DNA from: Nymphaea colorata
Lineage: Eukaryota > Streptophyta > Magnoliopsida > Nymphaeales > Nymphaeaceae
DNA: 64,000 nt
Reading direction: 5' to 3'
Assembly: GCF_008831285.2 (NCBI RefSeq)
Contig: NC_045148.1
Span: 14,858,802-14,922,801, forward strand
In this document: positions 23,212 to 36,855 of the stretch, one piece after another
How the letters are laid out: each line of letters starts with the position of its first letter
How positions within the stretch are numbered: position 1 is the first letter of the stretch
Notes under the pieces: generated by a model
Database searches by the model: none
The model's input: the letters and a program-made list of their open reading frames with translations, nothing else
Told to the model about the DNA's origin: nothing
Translations under genes and position numbers: made by a program

Positions 23212-25685
23212 TCAATTAGCCAGATGCAGCTCGCTGGGAGGGCCAACTAAGGCCCTCAGCTGCAGATGCCTTAGACTCTGCTCCATGCTCACTTGTACCA
23301 TCTCAGCCAGCATCTTCCGTGCTTTATCACTTTCCTCCTCCTTGCTGAATTGGCACCCAACATAGCTCTCCTCCTCCTTCAAACATTCAGCAGTGGAGTT
23401 CCTCAGCCACCCAAGAAGCAACCTTGCTTTCCTTTGTGACCTTGGCTTCCCCAGAACTGTCATCTGAAGAAGACCAGGAATGACCCCTTCGTTCAGTATG
23501 GCCTCCCTGAATCCGCATCCATCTCTCTCACACATCTTCAAGAGAGCCCCGACAGAACTTTCCCTGCTTCGGAAAGACCCGTCTTCGATGAGCTCCACCA
23601 TCGTTAGCAACCCACCTTCTTCTTCCATGATTGCCATCCTGCCCTCTTCAAATTCCGACAAAGATTCCAGCAGGCCACTGCACTTTTCAGCTGCTTTTGA
23701 GGATTTCTTGATGGCTTTCAGCATGCTAATAAGAGGGGGGATAGGTTTAGACGAGAGGATCTTGTGCAGGTTATCAGGATACGTTGAGAGGTTGCAGAGT
23801 GCCATGAGGGCGTCACTCTTGGCCTGTTGGCTACCACTTTGTAGCATCTGAACCAACAGGGGAATGGCTCCATAGGCAGCGATTATGGGCTTGGTGGTGG
23901 TGGAGGCAGAGAGAGTGAGGAGCGCAGCAGTAGCGTACTCCCTTAAATTTGAGCTCTCTGACTTCAAGAAACCAATTATCGGTTCAAGCGCTCCTGCGTC
24001 TACGATTGCCATCTTGTTTCTGCAAAAAAAAAAACAAAACAAAAAATAAGAAACCGTGTCAGAGAGCCTGTATCAGAAGCCAAAAATCATCTCTCCCTCC
24101 CTCTCTCGCCAGACCAAAACCACAGGTTCAATGAACGTGGGAGAATTTGCCACCGCCCGGCAGAATTTACGTCACGTTAGTTGTCTCTTAGCAAAAACCC
24201 CCGCAGATCGATTTCTTCATCCAACACAAAAAAGAAATATCCTTATGCTTTCGGCCTTGCAAGTTGCAACGAGACGCGTGTGCACGAGAAAGGGACCTCC
24301 CTGAAAGGCCTGAGTAGGCCGTCTGTCGTGGATTAGCATTTAAGGCACTTGAAATAAACGGACCCCAAGATGGCGGCCGAAGGCGGACAAAACCCAAAAT
24401 GTCTCGTTCCTTTGTAGCATTCGGTTCTCGAAGCTGAGACCAGAACAAGTTTTTCAAGAAAAAGGCAAGAAGATCCAATTAGCTACCCATTTTTGTTGGA
24501 TAAGATGACCATGCTCAAATATTTCTGCAGATGCTTCTAATAGATTGAAGAACCAGTATCTTTTTACTGAACATGTAAAACAGTTCTATTTCATATGACG
24601 CTGAGTCAGTAGCTTCAAAATTAATTTTTATACTAAAAATTTGGAAAAACATATAATTGTTTTTGTTTAGTAAAAAGAGGACTAGCTAATATAGTCTGAA
24701 TCGGTTACTTTGGCATATTGGCTGATATTTGTTGGTGTCGCCCCTGCATCGTTTCGGTTGGATCCGATACGCAGGAACCGGCAGTAACAAATGTTACTAG
24801 TCATTGTAGTAGGTACCCAGAGCAGCATGCCGTAGCGGATTCTATGCCAGAACTTTAAAAGGCGATATGATTTAGGCCCCGAGTCGTTTCAGCGTGAAAT
24901 CAGTTGCCAGAATCTCGACTCCGGAAAAGTTCAGCTGCCGCGTTTGAATTCAGGCCGACATCTTCATTTCCCTTCCCTGGGAACCCAATACCCAAATCAA
25001 CATGCTTACTTGAGCTGGAACTCCGATTCCTTGCTCAAAAAGGTATCGAAATTATCAATTTCCCGTGAAAAATAACGGATTAAAACACGTTTTGAAGTCG
25101 CAGAGCAGCAATGGTGGATTTGCCAATCCGGAAATGGAAAAACGAGAGTAGGGAAGAAAATCAAAATCAATGAAAGCAGAAGAAAAACAAAGCCAGCAGA
25201 ACTAAAAAAAAAAAAACAAAAGCAGGACGATTAAAGGCATATTTGCCTCCGTATTGAAGCTAAGAATCAGTCCTATAGATTTGTTTACTTCAATTAAAAA
25301 CTAATTTCGCGTCTCCTCTGCAAAGAAAATGATGTCCAGTCCTCTCCAACAATTCCACGGGAAACAAAACAACGATGAGCAAACAGAATGATCAGGAGGA
25401 TAAAGAAGAATCGCACCTCTCGTCCTTGACGGCGAGATTCAGAAGCGCAAGGAGAGCGGCCTCCTTGGAGCCGTCCATCGGCAAGGCGAGCATCCTCACG
25501 AGCGTCTCAATCACTCCCGCCTCCGCAAACAACCGACGGTACCTCGCCGAAGTCTTCGTCAGTCGCCGGATCTCCCTCGCCGCCCGGACCTCCATCTCCG
25601 GCTCGCCGGAGATTGCCAGGTCCACCGTCTCCCGAACGACAGTCCGCCGGTGGTCCTCCCCGGTAAATTCGTCGTCCGACGCCAT
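23212..25685 (-). CDS. ARM-repeat protein (U-box-less PUB relative)
   Basis: Two exons, 25685-25417 and 24019-23212 (minus strand), join in phase across a 1.4 kb GT-AG intron to give 358 residues. Helical ARM repeats run from about residue 15 to 290. The consensus turns are clear: GVIETLVRML, KEAALLALLNLAV, GALEPIIGFL, REYATAALLTLSA, GAIPLLVQML, KSDALMALCNLS. The tail (about 300-358) is charged and not ARM-like. There is no U-box, so it is not itself an E3 ligase of the usual PUB form. It resembles plant ARM-only proteins such as At4g12710. Such proteins bind partner proteins; the specific partner and role are unknown. The start is the first ATG, 120 bp from a (TTC)n tract in the genomic strand that would lie in the 5' UTR or promoter. 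Confidence 0.9.
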
Positions 25686-25800
25686 AGGAACCCAGAGAGG
25701 GGAACAGAACGAGCTGGAACACTCGCAGCCGGACTCAATTCTAGAAAGCTAGAGTTGATCCCGAATCGTAGAGAGGCTTCCAAGCTCAGTTGGGTTCGAT

Positions 25801-25826
25801 CCTTCTTCTTCTTCTTCTTCTTCTTC
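25801..25826. repeat. (TTC)n microsatellite in ARM-gene leader
   Basis: About eight TTC units, read as GAA in the ARM-gene direction, about 120 bases upstream of its start codon. GAA/CT-type runs in leaders are common in plants; no function is shown. Confidence 0.7.
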
Positions 25827-27000
25827 TCTGTCGACTCGCTCCCTCCGGGTCTGCCTGCCGCCTCTGTTAGACGAACACGGATGAGAAGTCTTACCCACTA
25901 ACGGCCGGCTTTTGTAATCGTGTGCCCCGGAACAGATGAAGGTTGAAGGTGACGTCAAGTAACGGTAACGGCGATGCGTTATCATATTCGCCGAAGCTCT
26001 CGGCTTCTTCTTCGGCGAACGGAGTTGGCTCGGCTCCGGTCTGGCTCCTTCAATCCTATAAACGGGTCGGGTTGAGCTTATATCTAGAATTGGACTTTGA
26101 GTTCAAAAATGAAAAATTCCTTGGGGAGTCCGAGTTGGAATCCGAAATTGTTCCTTCAAAATTATTCTTTATTTGATAAAACAAACCCGAACTCTGTGAG
26201 ATCCAAACCTGTTTGGGTCGTTGGCCTTGCTTTCAGGGGTAAAATGAGGATTTTCTTGTGAGCCGATAGTTTGACTTTTAGATCCGGGTAAGACTAAACT
26301 GAATTCAAATACAAAAAATACATTATATAATTAAAAAATATTATTTTTTTCAATATAAAAAAAAGAAAAATCATTGTCAAAATGACCGAGATTTAAGATA
26401 CGAGGAGATAAAAAGTTGGTGACAGTTTGGTACTATGGTTTGGTGGCTGACCTCTTTTTAACAATAATTAAACCTGGATCCAACACGTTAATTAGATCTG
26501 GATCCCTACCCGTTCCACTGTTGGCCTGTTGCCCGGTCAGTGGTAGCTGCCCAAATTGGATATAACTAATCTGGATCCAAGTCCAACCCAGAAAAGTAAA
26601 GTGGACCCAACCCAAGAGAAAGGTTCTGGACCCACCCGAATGGGCCTGTGCATTCCTGACCCGTTCATAGTGCTTGTGAGCATACTCCTCCTCATCGTCT
26701 CTGATCAGAAGCGGCTGCCACATTCCTTCCACATGGGGGAAGAATGTATTCTGCTGCACCTAAGAATGGCTCTCTCCCTCTCTCCAACTTTTCTGCAGAG
26801 CAGTTAGGAGACATAACTAGTGGGTTGGTATTTGGTGAATCTAAAGTTATAAATTTCTAGATCTTCCCCTTGTTTTGTTTTTTCTCTTGGGGCAAAATGT
26901 GATAGTACTAAGCACATAAATATGTGCCCATAACTTACATTGCATCATCAATATCTAATGAATCATCAGATCCTTTTGCTAACAATTCAAAATTGAGAGG
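25827..27000. other. promoter side of ARM gene and intergenic DNA
   Basis: The proximal 200 bases are moderately GC-rich and may hold the ARM promoter. Bases 26460-26640 contain repeated ggatcc/ggaccc words like those at 2.0 and 30.2 kb, probably decayed repeats. No gene is supported. Confidence 0.4.
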
Positions 27001-27455
27001 TGTAACACCCCAAAAGTTTAGTCTCGTATCGATTGTGAGAGATCTTCAAGGACTTATAAAGAGAGGCTTTAATGAGATGATTGTGCTGGTTCCTAGCCTT
27101 TTTAGGATTAGAACCGAAACTGCTAGAGGGCCGGTTGGGAGCCGGTTTCAACACTCAGACCTGGGATCCCACACGCGCGGACGCGTGTGCCTTAAGGGGA
27201 TGGATTGTAACACCCCAGAAGTTTAGTCCCGTATCGAAGATTGTGAGAGATCTTTAAAGACTTATAAAGGGAGGCTTTAATGAAATGATTGTCCTGGTAC
27301 CTAGCTTTTTTATGATTGAAACCAAAACTGTTAAGGGGCGGGTTAGGATCCGTCGAACCAGCGGCCCGAGCCCGAGAGTGAGTCGGGTTGTTATAGTGGT
27401 ATCAGAGCCGGTTTCAACACTCGGACCTAGGGTCCCACACGCGCGGACGCACACG
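27001..27455 (+). mobile_element. TRIM retrotransposon, recombined multimer
   Basis: Two LTR-like units begin with TGTAACACCCC at 27001 and 27206. Unit 2 (about 27206-27395, ~190 bp) is followed by one base and TGGTATCAGAGCC (27397-27409), the classic initiator-Met tRNA primer-binding site. A short internal region (GGTTTCAACACTC, then a CACACGCGCGGACGC word) follows it. The same internal words occur between the units at 27141-27193 and end in a purine tract, AAGGGGATGGA (27194-27204), just before unit 2. So the order is LTR (3' end and PBS start deleted) - internal - PPT - LTR - PBS - partial internal. The internal region is only ~65 bp with no coding capacity, as in TRIMs. Confidence 0.75.
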
Positions 27456-29719
<2,264 letters not shown>

Positions 29720-29739
29720 TGGCTAATTCAAACAATTCA

Positions 29740-30092
29740 AAACAAATCAAATGGACATCTTTATTCTCGCAACAACAGAGTCTTGGCGCATTTGGGAGGA
29801 GCACAACAACAGGGTCTTCAGGGATACCTTCTCTTCGCCGAAGTCTGTAACTCGTCTTGTGCAGAGAGATGTTCATTTTGCCATTCAGTTGTGGCGTCGT
29901 TTTTTTTCTATGGCTAGTGATGTTGCTTTCCTGTCTTTCCACTCTCTTTTCATTCCTTTTATTTTGTTTTTTCTATACGTTGTATTGTATATTTCCTCTT
30001 TTGCTTCTGTCTTGCGGTTTGTTACTGTAGTTTGGAGACTTCTTGTCTCCAATTTTTGTATTTATAGGACTTTTTGTTCCTAAATTTTGATA
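29740..30092 (+). mobile_element. 3' tail of a LINE (non-LTR retrotransposon)
   Basis: The frame from 29751 reads ESWRIWEEHNNRVFR, then a SVTRLVQRDV-type helix. This is the W-IW-E--N-RVF pattern at the C-terminus of plant LINE reverse-transcriptase polyproteins, after the zf-RVT domain. The coding match fades after about 29910 into T-rich DNA that fits a LINE 3' UTR. The reverse-transcriptase core is absent, so the copy is heavily 5'-truncated. No clean poly-A tail or target-site duplication was found. Confidence 0.6.
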
Positions 30093-31342
30093 TACATTCA
30101 TATTTTATCGGCTTTATTTTCGCAAGTGATACAGTAAAAGGATATTTCAAGTTGGGTGCGGACCCAGTTAGCACGTCAAGGTGGGCCTCGAGGAGAGTTT
30201 GGGTCAGATTTATACAGATCAGACCCGTTGATCCCTCAAGGTCGACAAAACAAAGTCCCATACGCCTCTCCTAATTAGTCCAACCACCTGCAACTCTTTT
30301 TTTTTTTTTTCTCCAAATTGTCGCTGCCCTTTGCAAAATTACAGAATATGAAAGTGATTGTAAATGGCCGTGATGCTAAGTTTGATATCTAAAAGATGGT
30401 TTTGCTTCTACTAATCGCCAACCGATGGAACAACATAAGATAGAAAACCACGTAGTTCACTGATATTTTCAATTTTAAAACTATTTTCTTAACGCTTGAA
30501 AGAAACAGCAATGGATGAGAAGTTGACACATTTTTGCTTCTCGAGAAGCCTACCACTGCTAGGTTGCAGGATATTATTTAATATGTCCCAAGATATCTGA
30601 AAACATCAGTCATCCAACACCAGGAAGCTCCAAAAAGTGTTTGGGAGCTTGCATGTCTTTAATGAGACCAAGTAATTTGACTACTTGTGCCTTATAAACC
30701 ACATCCATTTACCTTGCCGACCCCCTTTTTTGTGCACATTCATTGAAGGAAAAGAGAAAAAAACTACAATACAAGTAAAGGAAACAGAAAAAGATCTCAA
30801 TAAATATGATCGTGATCCAACTCTTAAGAAGACATTAGATAAGAAGAACATTGTTTCTTTTGAAACTATATTATATCGACTAGCGTTTTCATTGTTGAAT
30901 TTAAAAACAACTGTCACAAGTAAAATGGTATTTCTAAAACGAGCTCTTTTGGAACCTGTATTCCAACAAAGTTTTCTTATGAAACACCTTGTAAAGAACC
31001 TTTGATAGAAAAATGGGTAGCAAACAAGAAGCGCATGTTCTTGAGATTTCAAAATAAAGAAAAAATGCAGCAACAAAACTCAAATGAACCAAACCCATCT
31101 ATAAAATTCCACATTAAGATATTAATTATATAGGAATAAGAGAGCTGAGAATCTAGCTCAGGAATTAGGGTGGCTCTTTTCTTCGGGTCTTGTGATTCCA
31201 TATTTTTTGTGCTTCGCCACACAAGTACAACATGATTATAATAATTAAAAGTACAGTATATAGTTATTAAATAAACTTTCTTCGAAAAGCTGTGGCCGTA
31301 GAACCCGTGATATATATTCAATAACAAGCTAAGGAATCATAG
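30093..31342. other. intergenic
   Basis: AT-rich. Overlapping open frames at 30681-31076 on both strands have no family resemblance and poor codon structure. Confidence 0.4.
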
Positions 31343-31982
31343 TTATTCCTCGTCAAGTAGATCCATCGATTTGCATTTCTTAAATTGACGTGCAGTTTGT
31401 GGCCTTTGAGGCATCGTCTTCACAAGATTCCCGTCTGGTCCTAAGCTTTTTATAGCAGAGCCCATGTTGCGGAAAGCCTATATTATTAAGGTTCACAAAT
31501 GAATGAAATTGATCAAGTATCTCCAAAACTCTGCATGTTAATAACACTCAAACTGTTAAAAGAAGTCTGCTGAATCAATTATTCTTTAGATTGGAAGACC
31601 AAAAGTCGATTAATTATTGGGGGAGTAACTTTTTTCTTTCTCCCTGTCCCTCTCTCTCTCTCTCTTTCAGTAATACAGATGTTACTCAAATACCAATCAT
31701 GGTTGAGTTTATAGAAAGGTGGTTCTTAATTAACAGTAAAGGGAGGAACCTTACTAGCACCGCATTCGCTGGTTTAACTTGCAGAGGGAAAAGGCCCAAC
31801 CTGTCAGCAGTCTTGTGTTCCAAGCCATAAGGCATCGAGTGAGCCATCACAAGAAGCAAAGTTACTGCAGAAAAACAAGTAAAGATAAAAGCACTGGCTG
31901 TCCATGCCATATGCCTTTCCCTTTGGACAAGCAGTTGCAGAGTGACCTTTGTTTTCTGCTCAAGTTTCTCCGCGACCTCCAT
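31343..31982 (-). CDS. possible small single-pass membrane protein, unrecognised
   Basis: Two minus-strand exons can be joined in phase 0: 31982-31755, ending at a strong GTAAGG donor, and 31477-31343, starting after a TATAG acceptor and ending in TAA. The 120-residue product has a charged N-terminus (EVAEKLEQKTK), one hydrophobic helix of about 23 residues near 30-52 (ASAFIFTCFSAVTLLLVMAH), and a basic tail ending KKCKSMDLLDEE. I do not recognise the family. Support comes from the matching phases, plausible splice sites, and an open tail ending exactly at a stop. Further 5' exons could exist upstream of 32.0 kb. This may be a real plant-specific gene or a chance joining. Confidence 0.4.
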
Positions 31983-32733
31983 CGGGTAGTTTTGGCATCA
32001 TTTAATCTCCATAATAGACTTCATTGGTCATCTTGTCCACGAAACAGTTACTTTGTCATCATCTGCAATCAACTTGATATTTTTTTCTGGTCTTTATTTC
32101 TGTTACCGTATCATTTAAAATGGTCTTTCTTCCTGCTGCAATAATAATAATGTCTCTATAATGGACTTGGCTTAATTAATGCCCTTTATTTCTCCTAGCG
32201 ACATCATTATCGACTTGTCATGGGCTGGGATCTGTTGAATGCATAGGAAATCAGGTCGGCACATTAATCAGCAAAAAGGAAAAGAAAGAGAACACCATGG
32301 TTTGGCTTGTTTCATCTCCCCAAGGTTTTGTATCAGTTTTCTTTCATTTAATACGATCACTTTGAATTAATTTCCTTTGTTTTTTCATCTGAAACATCAA
32401 AGCAGGCCTACCAAGATTCAGTATGGCCAAGGCAGCCCGACTCTTTCTAACATTTTTGGCAGAATGATCCAATTCTAAAAACTGACAGTCAAAGCAATGC
32501 AGCTGAAGAAATATTGGGGAAGTCTTCAAACATGTTTTTCATAGAAATGGTGACTCTAATGGTCATCGTTTAGATTTGCTTGCCCCCCACAGCCTGACTT
32601 CCCTCAGGAGGTACTTAATGGACTCAAGAGTCACAACCTAAAAAAATTTTCAATAATTGAGGCTGTGATTTGACGTATGCTTAACGATACACGGTCGGCT
32701 GACTCCTGGCAAGGTCGCCATGCAATTTCGGAG
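31983..32733. other. intergenic or 5' flank of the small-protein candidate
   Basis: AT-rich DNA; no further exon of the neighbouring candidate gene could be recognised. Confidence 0.35.
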
Positions 32734-32741
32734 TTTCTTCT

Positions 32742-32821
32742 AATTTGATTTGCAAACACATAACTTATTAGGATTCTTGGCTTTTGATTTGCAAAACATA
32801 ACTTATTAGGATTCTTGGCTT
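32742..32821. repeat. tandem duplication, two ~39 bp units
   Basis: The block TTTGATTTGCAAA...TAACTTATTAGG...CTTGGCT occurs twice back to back, differing by a 1-2 base indel in the middle. The near-identity indicates a recent slippage or repair event, just beside the giant TA tract. Confidence 0.8.
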
Positions 32822-32848
32822 CCTTGGTTCAGGTTTGGATAGAGAAAT

Positions 32849-33018
<170 letters not shown>

Positions 33019-33216
33019 TTCAATAGATTTTGGACTATCTTAGTAGTATAATGCACTTCATGGAGAAGAAATTGCAGGCAGTGGATAAATATTGTATCCT
33101 TACTTATGCGCGGAGGGAGAGGAGCCTACCTTGGCCATAGCTCCACCCCAACTAATTGAAAAGAAATTATATTAAAAAACTTGAAAATTTTTAGTTGTGT
33201 AATGTATTTTTTGGAT

Positions 33217-33420
33217 TGGGGTTTAGTTTCGTCCTACCCGAATAAGTTCGTTGGACCGTTTAGCTCGCTTTTAAAAAAATCATCGCTCTGCCCCTGTCCT
33301 TACTGATTTCATTTGATTTAGGGTTTAGTTTCGTCCTACCGGCATAAATTTTTTGGACCGTTTGACCTGCCCCTAAAAAAAATGCTCCCTCTGCCCCTCT
33401 CCTTACTGATTTCATTTGAT
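33217..33420. repeat. tandem duplication, two ~100 bp units
   Basis: Both units share GGGTTTAGTTTCGTCCTACC, TTGGACCGTTT, an A run, then CTGCCCCT and CCTTACTGATTTCATTTGAT. They differ at scattered sites and in A-run length. No protein or mobile-element end is apparent. Confidence 0.75.
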
Positions 33421-34422
33421 TCAACCACCACCGTTCTCGATGCAAGTAACAGGCCTACCTCCTGTGTCATTAATGCTCATAATAGTGACTATCTATTGAA
33501 AAGTGTAGATGGTGGAAGTCATTTTTTTAAAGATGTGAACGGATTCAATGATTTGCTCCTGGGATCAAGTGAACGACATCCCTGTGGAGATCAACTTTGT
33601 TCATCCAGACGTGATTTGACAGATTATACGATTTTCTGGCGACACCTAATCAGCAGGTTCCGTGCCGGCAAGGGACCTGAAGATACGTGCGTAGCGCTCA
33701 ACTGTGATCGTTATGTTGTAGCCATTGATGCTCCGAACGATCGGTAATTTGCTGCATTGGTCTTAATGTGAGACCATTCTCGAAAGAGATAGTCGGCTTT
33801 GAAAAGGTACATTATTAATGCTCATAATAGAGGTTGTTATGAAGGTGGCCTTTGACGGCCCCGGATCTCAAAGGGCACTTTTAAGTTCATGCTTTCAGCA
33901 AACTGTGGTTTGATGGCTCGTCTCTGTCCTTAAGATCGTTATTATTACCTCAAATGTCGTGATCTCAAGTCGGACGTAGCGAGTCTGACTTGATGTTCAT
34001 AGATTTCAATATGCAAGGTTTATACAGTTATCGATAAATGTAATTATCCTTTCTTTCAAACAATTTTTTTCAGATCCTTATTAGAAAACAAGGATCTAAT
34101 TGGTTTGGTGGCAAGAAAATATTATGGCCTGTAATTTATGGGTGTTTGATGGCAAGAAAATATTTTCACTGAAAAATTGGTTTCTGCAGTGCAGCAACTA
34201 GACCTGTTTTCATTCCCCCCTTTTCTGCTTTTACAACATTGGAAAAATTTTAACTTGTTTGAGTTCAAGGCCGATGAAATTTCGCTAATCCAGGATAGCT
34301 TGAGACCTTCTCTAAGATATCAGACGCAGCTTTGGACAAAAGGTAGGGTTTATCAAACCCGCCGTAAAAGAAAACACTGACGGAGCCCGGCCACCAAGCG
34401 CAGCTGCGTATGTGAAGTTTAT
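33421..34422. other. intergenic
   Basis: A 121-codon plus-strand frame (33382-33747) starts within the tandem duplication. It matches no family I know and has no start context, so I do not call it. The rest is AT-rich. Confidence 0.4.
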
Positions 34423-34510
34423 TGTTTAGACAGATGGGCAAACACTTGGTGGGCACAAGTCCGCCCTGTTTAGACAGATGGGCAAACACTTGGTGGGCAC
34501 AAGTCCGCCC
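34423..34510. repeat. perfect 44-bp tandem duplication
   Basis: A 44-bp unit starting TGTTTAGACAGATGGGC and ending ACAAGTCCGCCC is present twice head to tail with no differences (34423-34466, 34467-34510). Perfect identity points to a very recent event or an assembly artefact. Confidence 0.9.
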
Positions 34511-35036
34511 TTTGCTTTCTTCCTAAGCCGAGACATATTGCCTAGGTAAGATCACAAGTAGTTAGTCTCCTACGACTACGGGAGCGAGAGAAAGAGAGGG
34601 AGGTGCCAAAATCTTCATAAGAACACAGACCTGCAGTCGAATTTGGCACTCAAGAAGCTTCTGTCGCCTGGAATGGTTACAAAAAAATGGACAAATTTTC
34701 CTTCCTCGCCTCGATCGCACCATTTTCTTCCCACATTCAAACATATCCTTACAAAATTAACGAAAAGCTTTACGGAGATTCGATGGAAGAACACAATGCA
34801 GTGCCGTTCCGTCATCAATAATGTTCCATTGGATTCCTAATGGTCCTCATCAATTTCACACATAATCAAATTCCAAAAGCCAAAACCAAACAACCACAAG
34901 ATGTATCTCGCTTTATTCCCCGAGAAAGAAAAAGGAAAAAACCCCACTAGGAAATTGAATCAAGGTTACAGATTAAAAGCGAACAAGAAGAAGAAAGAAA
35001 AACAAGAGAAAGATTCAACCATACAAAATTGGCACC

Positions 35037-35426
35037 TCAGATCTCAATGACCAAAAACTTGGGCGGGGGTTTTCTCTTGGGGGGAGGTCTGTCCCATGCC
35101 ACCCCAAAACCTTGGCCATACCCATAACCTATCCCGATGCCACATCCCGCCCCAACGCCCACCACCAGCCTCAGGTGATTCCACAGCCAACCGCCATAGC
35201 CAAACCCACCCACCAGACCAGCACCAATGCCCACCCCACACCCAATGCCCACGCCCCCACCTGGCCCAAAGTTCAGCTTCTTCTCCTGGAGAGCGTCCTC
35301 CGACGATTTGATTGTTGGGAACCACTGCTCTTCACTCTTCTTCTTGTTCTTGTTCTTGCCTCTGCTGCCACTGCTCGTAGCATCTTGATTCCACAGGCTC
35401 CCCACGGAGCCCTTGATGTGATCCAT
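35037..35426 (-). CDS. glycine-rich small protein, possibly TGD5-like
   Basis: A single minus-strand exon of 129 residues. Residues 1-50 are polar and Lys-rich (GKNKNKKKSEEQW). Residues about 52-105 are glycine alternating with aliphatic or aromatic residues (GVGIGCGVGIGAGLVGG, GYGGWLWNHL, then GAGCGIGIGYGYGQGFG). The end is basic and proline-rich (PPPKRKPPP). The two Gly-aliphatic segments look like glycine-zipper membrane hairpins. This layout recalls TGD5, the small glycine-rich Arabidopsis protein needed for ER-to-plastid lipid transfer. I recall that family only approximately, and the polar N-terminus is not something I can match to it. Antisense frames over the same bases are shadows. 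Confidence 0.6.
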   Translation of the reverse strand: MDHIKGSVGSLWNQDATSSGSRGKNKNKKKSEEQWFPTIKSSEDALQEKKLNFGPGGGVGIGCGVGIGAGLVGGFGYGGWLWNHLRLVVGVGAGCGIGIGYGYGQGFGVAWDRPPPKRKPPPKFLVIEI

Positions 35427-36310
35427 ACTTTGGTCGTCAAGATAAGGATGGGATTGAATATATTTTTGGCAATATGGTCACCATTCGGGAGCGGTACGCG
35501 TGAAAGTGTGAACTGTAAATTATACCCGAATACATTATTTTACTGACTCCCATGTCCAAGCCAAGCTTTTGCTACCCTAAAATACGTGTAAAAGTTGCAG
35601 ATACGAGTGCCTTTCAATCAATCCGGAGTTTGATTGTACGTAAAAGCGTATGTCGACGGACATTAAAGTGTGTTGTTTATGCAAAAAGTATGCTTTTCAA
35701 ATCACTAAAGCTTGTTGCGCAATAGAAAAAAAAACTTTGGCTCAAGTCTCGGGTACCGTCACAGTTTCCGCTGCTGCTATTTGATAATTAATGGTGCTGT
35801 TATTAATGCTACAAAAATCTCCTCAAATGTTTTCGACGCTTAGAAGATCATTGATCGTGTAAACGTTATAGAACCTTTTAGACATCGACAACTTATGCAT
35901 TGATTCTCTCAAATTAATTGTGTATATTACATATATGTTGTTAAAGATGATTGGAATTTTTTTTCGGACCATGTCATTTAATTACTTATAGCACACAATG
36001 TTGACTAGAATTCGCACATATTTTCATAATCTTGGTAGGAGAAAGCTTAGCTCTCAACTGTCCGGAGTCACAAGAGTGGGCCAAGATAATATACATATTG
36101 GTTCTCGGAGTGGATGTGAGATTTGACCGAGAAGAAGTTTGTACAATCCATATTGCGGTATCTATTGAATTTTTCTGCTACAATCTTTGCTTTGGTTGAC
36201 AATTGCCAAAAAAAAAAGAGCCCTAACTGAAATTATGTTATCTTAAAAGGCATCAAAATTGTATCTTTTCAGCATTGTCTTTTAGACTCGGCATCTGGTC
36301 AAGTTGAACC
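35427..36310. other. 5' flank of the glycine-rich gene, intergenic
   Basis: AT-rich DNA with no recognisable gene; the first few hundred bases presumably include the promoter of the minus-strand glycine-rich gene. Confidence 0.4.
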
Positions 36311-36524
36311 AGCTTAAGCAGGGGCAGAACCAAGACTTTTTTTAGGGTCGAGCCAACACGATTCGCGGGCTGGGCCAGGGTCGGGCCAAGAAGAGCGACG
36401 AGGAGCAATCGGTCAGGCCAAACTAAAAAAATTTGATTTTTTCAATGTAAAAAAAAAAAAATTCCCTGCGTTCACCCGGACCATGGCCTCGGCAGGCCCC
36501 CCTCCCTCCACCCCTGAGCTCAAG
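36311..36524. mobile_element. hAT-type MITE (CAGGGG ends)
   Basis: The element runs from CAGGGGCAGAACCAAG at 36319 to CCACCCCTG at 36516 and is flanked by AGCTTAAG (36311-36318) and AGCTCAAG (36517-36524). That is an 8-bp duplication with one mismatch, as hAT transposition makes. The CAGGGGC terminus matches Tip100-like hAT elements as I know them. It is ~198 bp with no coding capacity. Confidence 0.75.
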
Positions 36525-36782
36525 GTTCCACAAAGCCAAATTCAGGTTGGCCTGAACTCCTTGCGGGCAGCCCAAACTCGACATGCTTAGTTATCCTGCT
36601 GGACTCAAATGTTAACGTTATGCACATTGGATGTCGGGTTTGATGTGCATTCATATTTGAAACTTTTAATATTTAAAAAATGATAATGTGCTCAGAGTTT
36701 TTAATTGAGCCATTTAGAGTTTTTAAAGAAATATTAGATGATGCACCAAGAGTTTCTAAGTGAACCCCAATTATTGGTGTCA

Positions 36783-36785
<3 letters not shown>

Positions 36786-36853
<68 letters not shown>

Positions 36854-36855
36854 CA
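36786..36855. repeat. compound (TA)n-(GA)n microsatellite
   Basis: About 24 TA units followed directly by about 10 GA units, the same compound type as at 28.1 kb. Confidence 0.9.

Noticed and set aside
33382-33747. 121-codon plus-strand frame
   Set aside because: It begins inside a tandem duplication, matches no family I know, and has no neighbouring exons.
35112-35546. 144-codon plus-strand frame
   Set aside because: It is the antisense shadow of the glycine-rich gene, giving a Pro/His/Thr-rich artefact.
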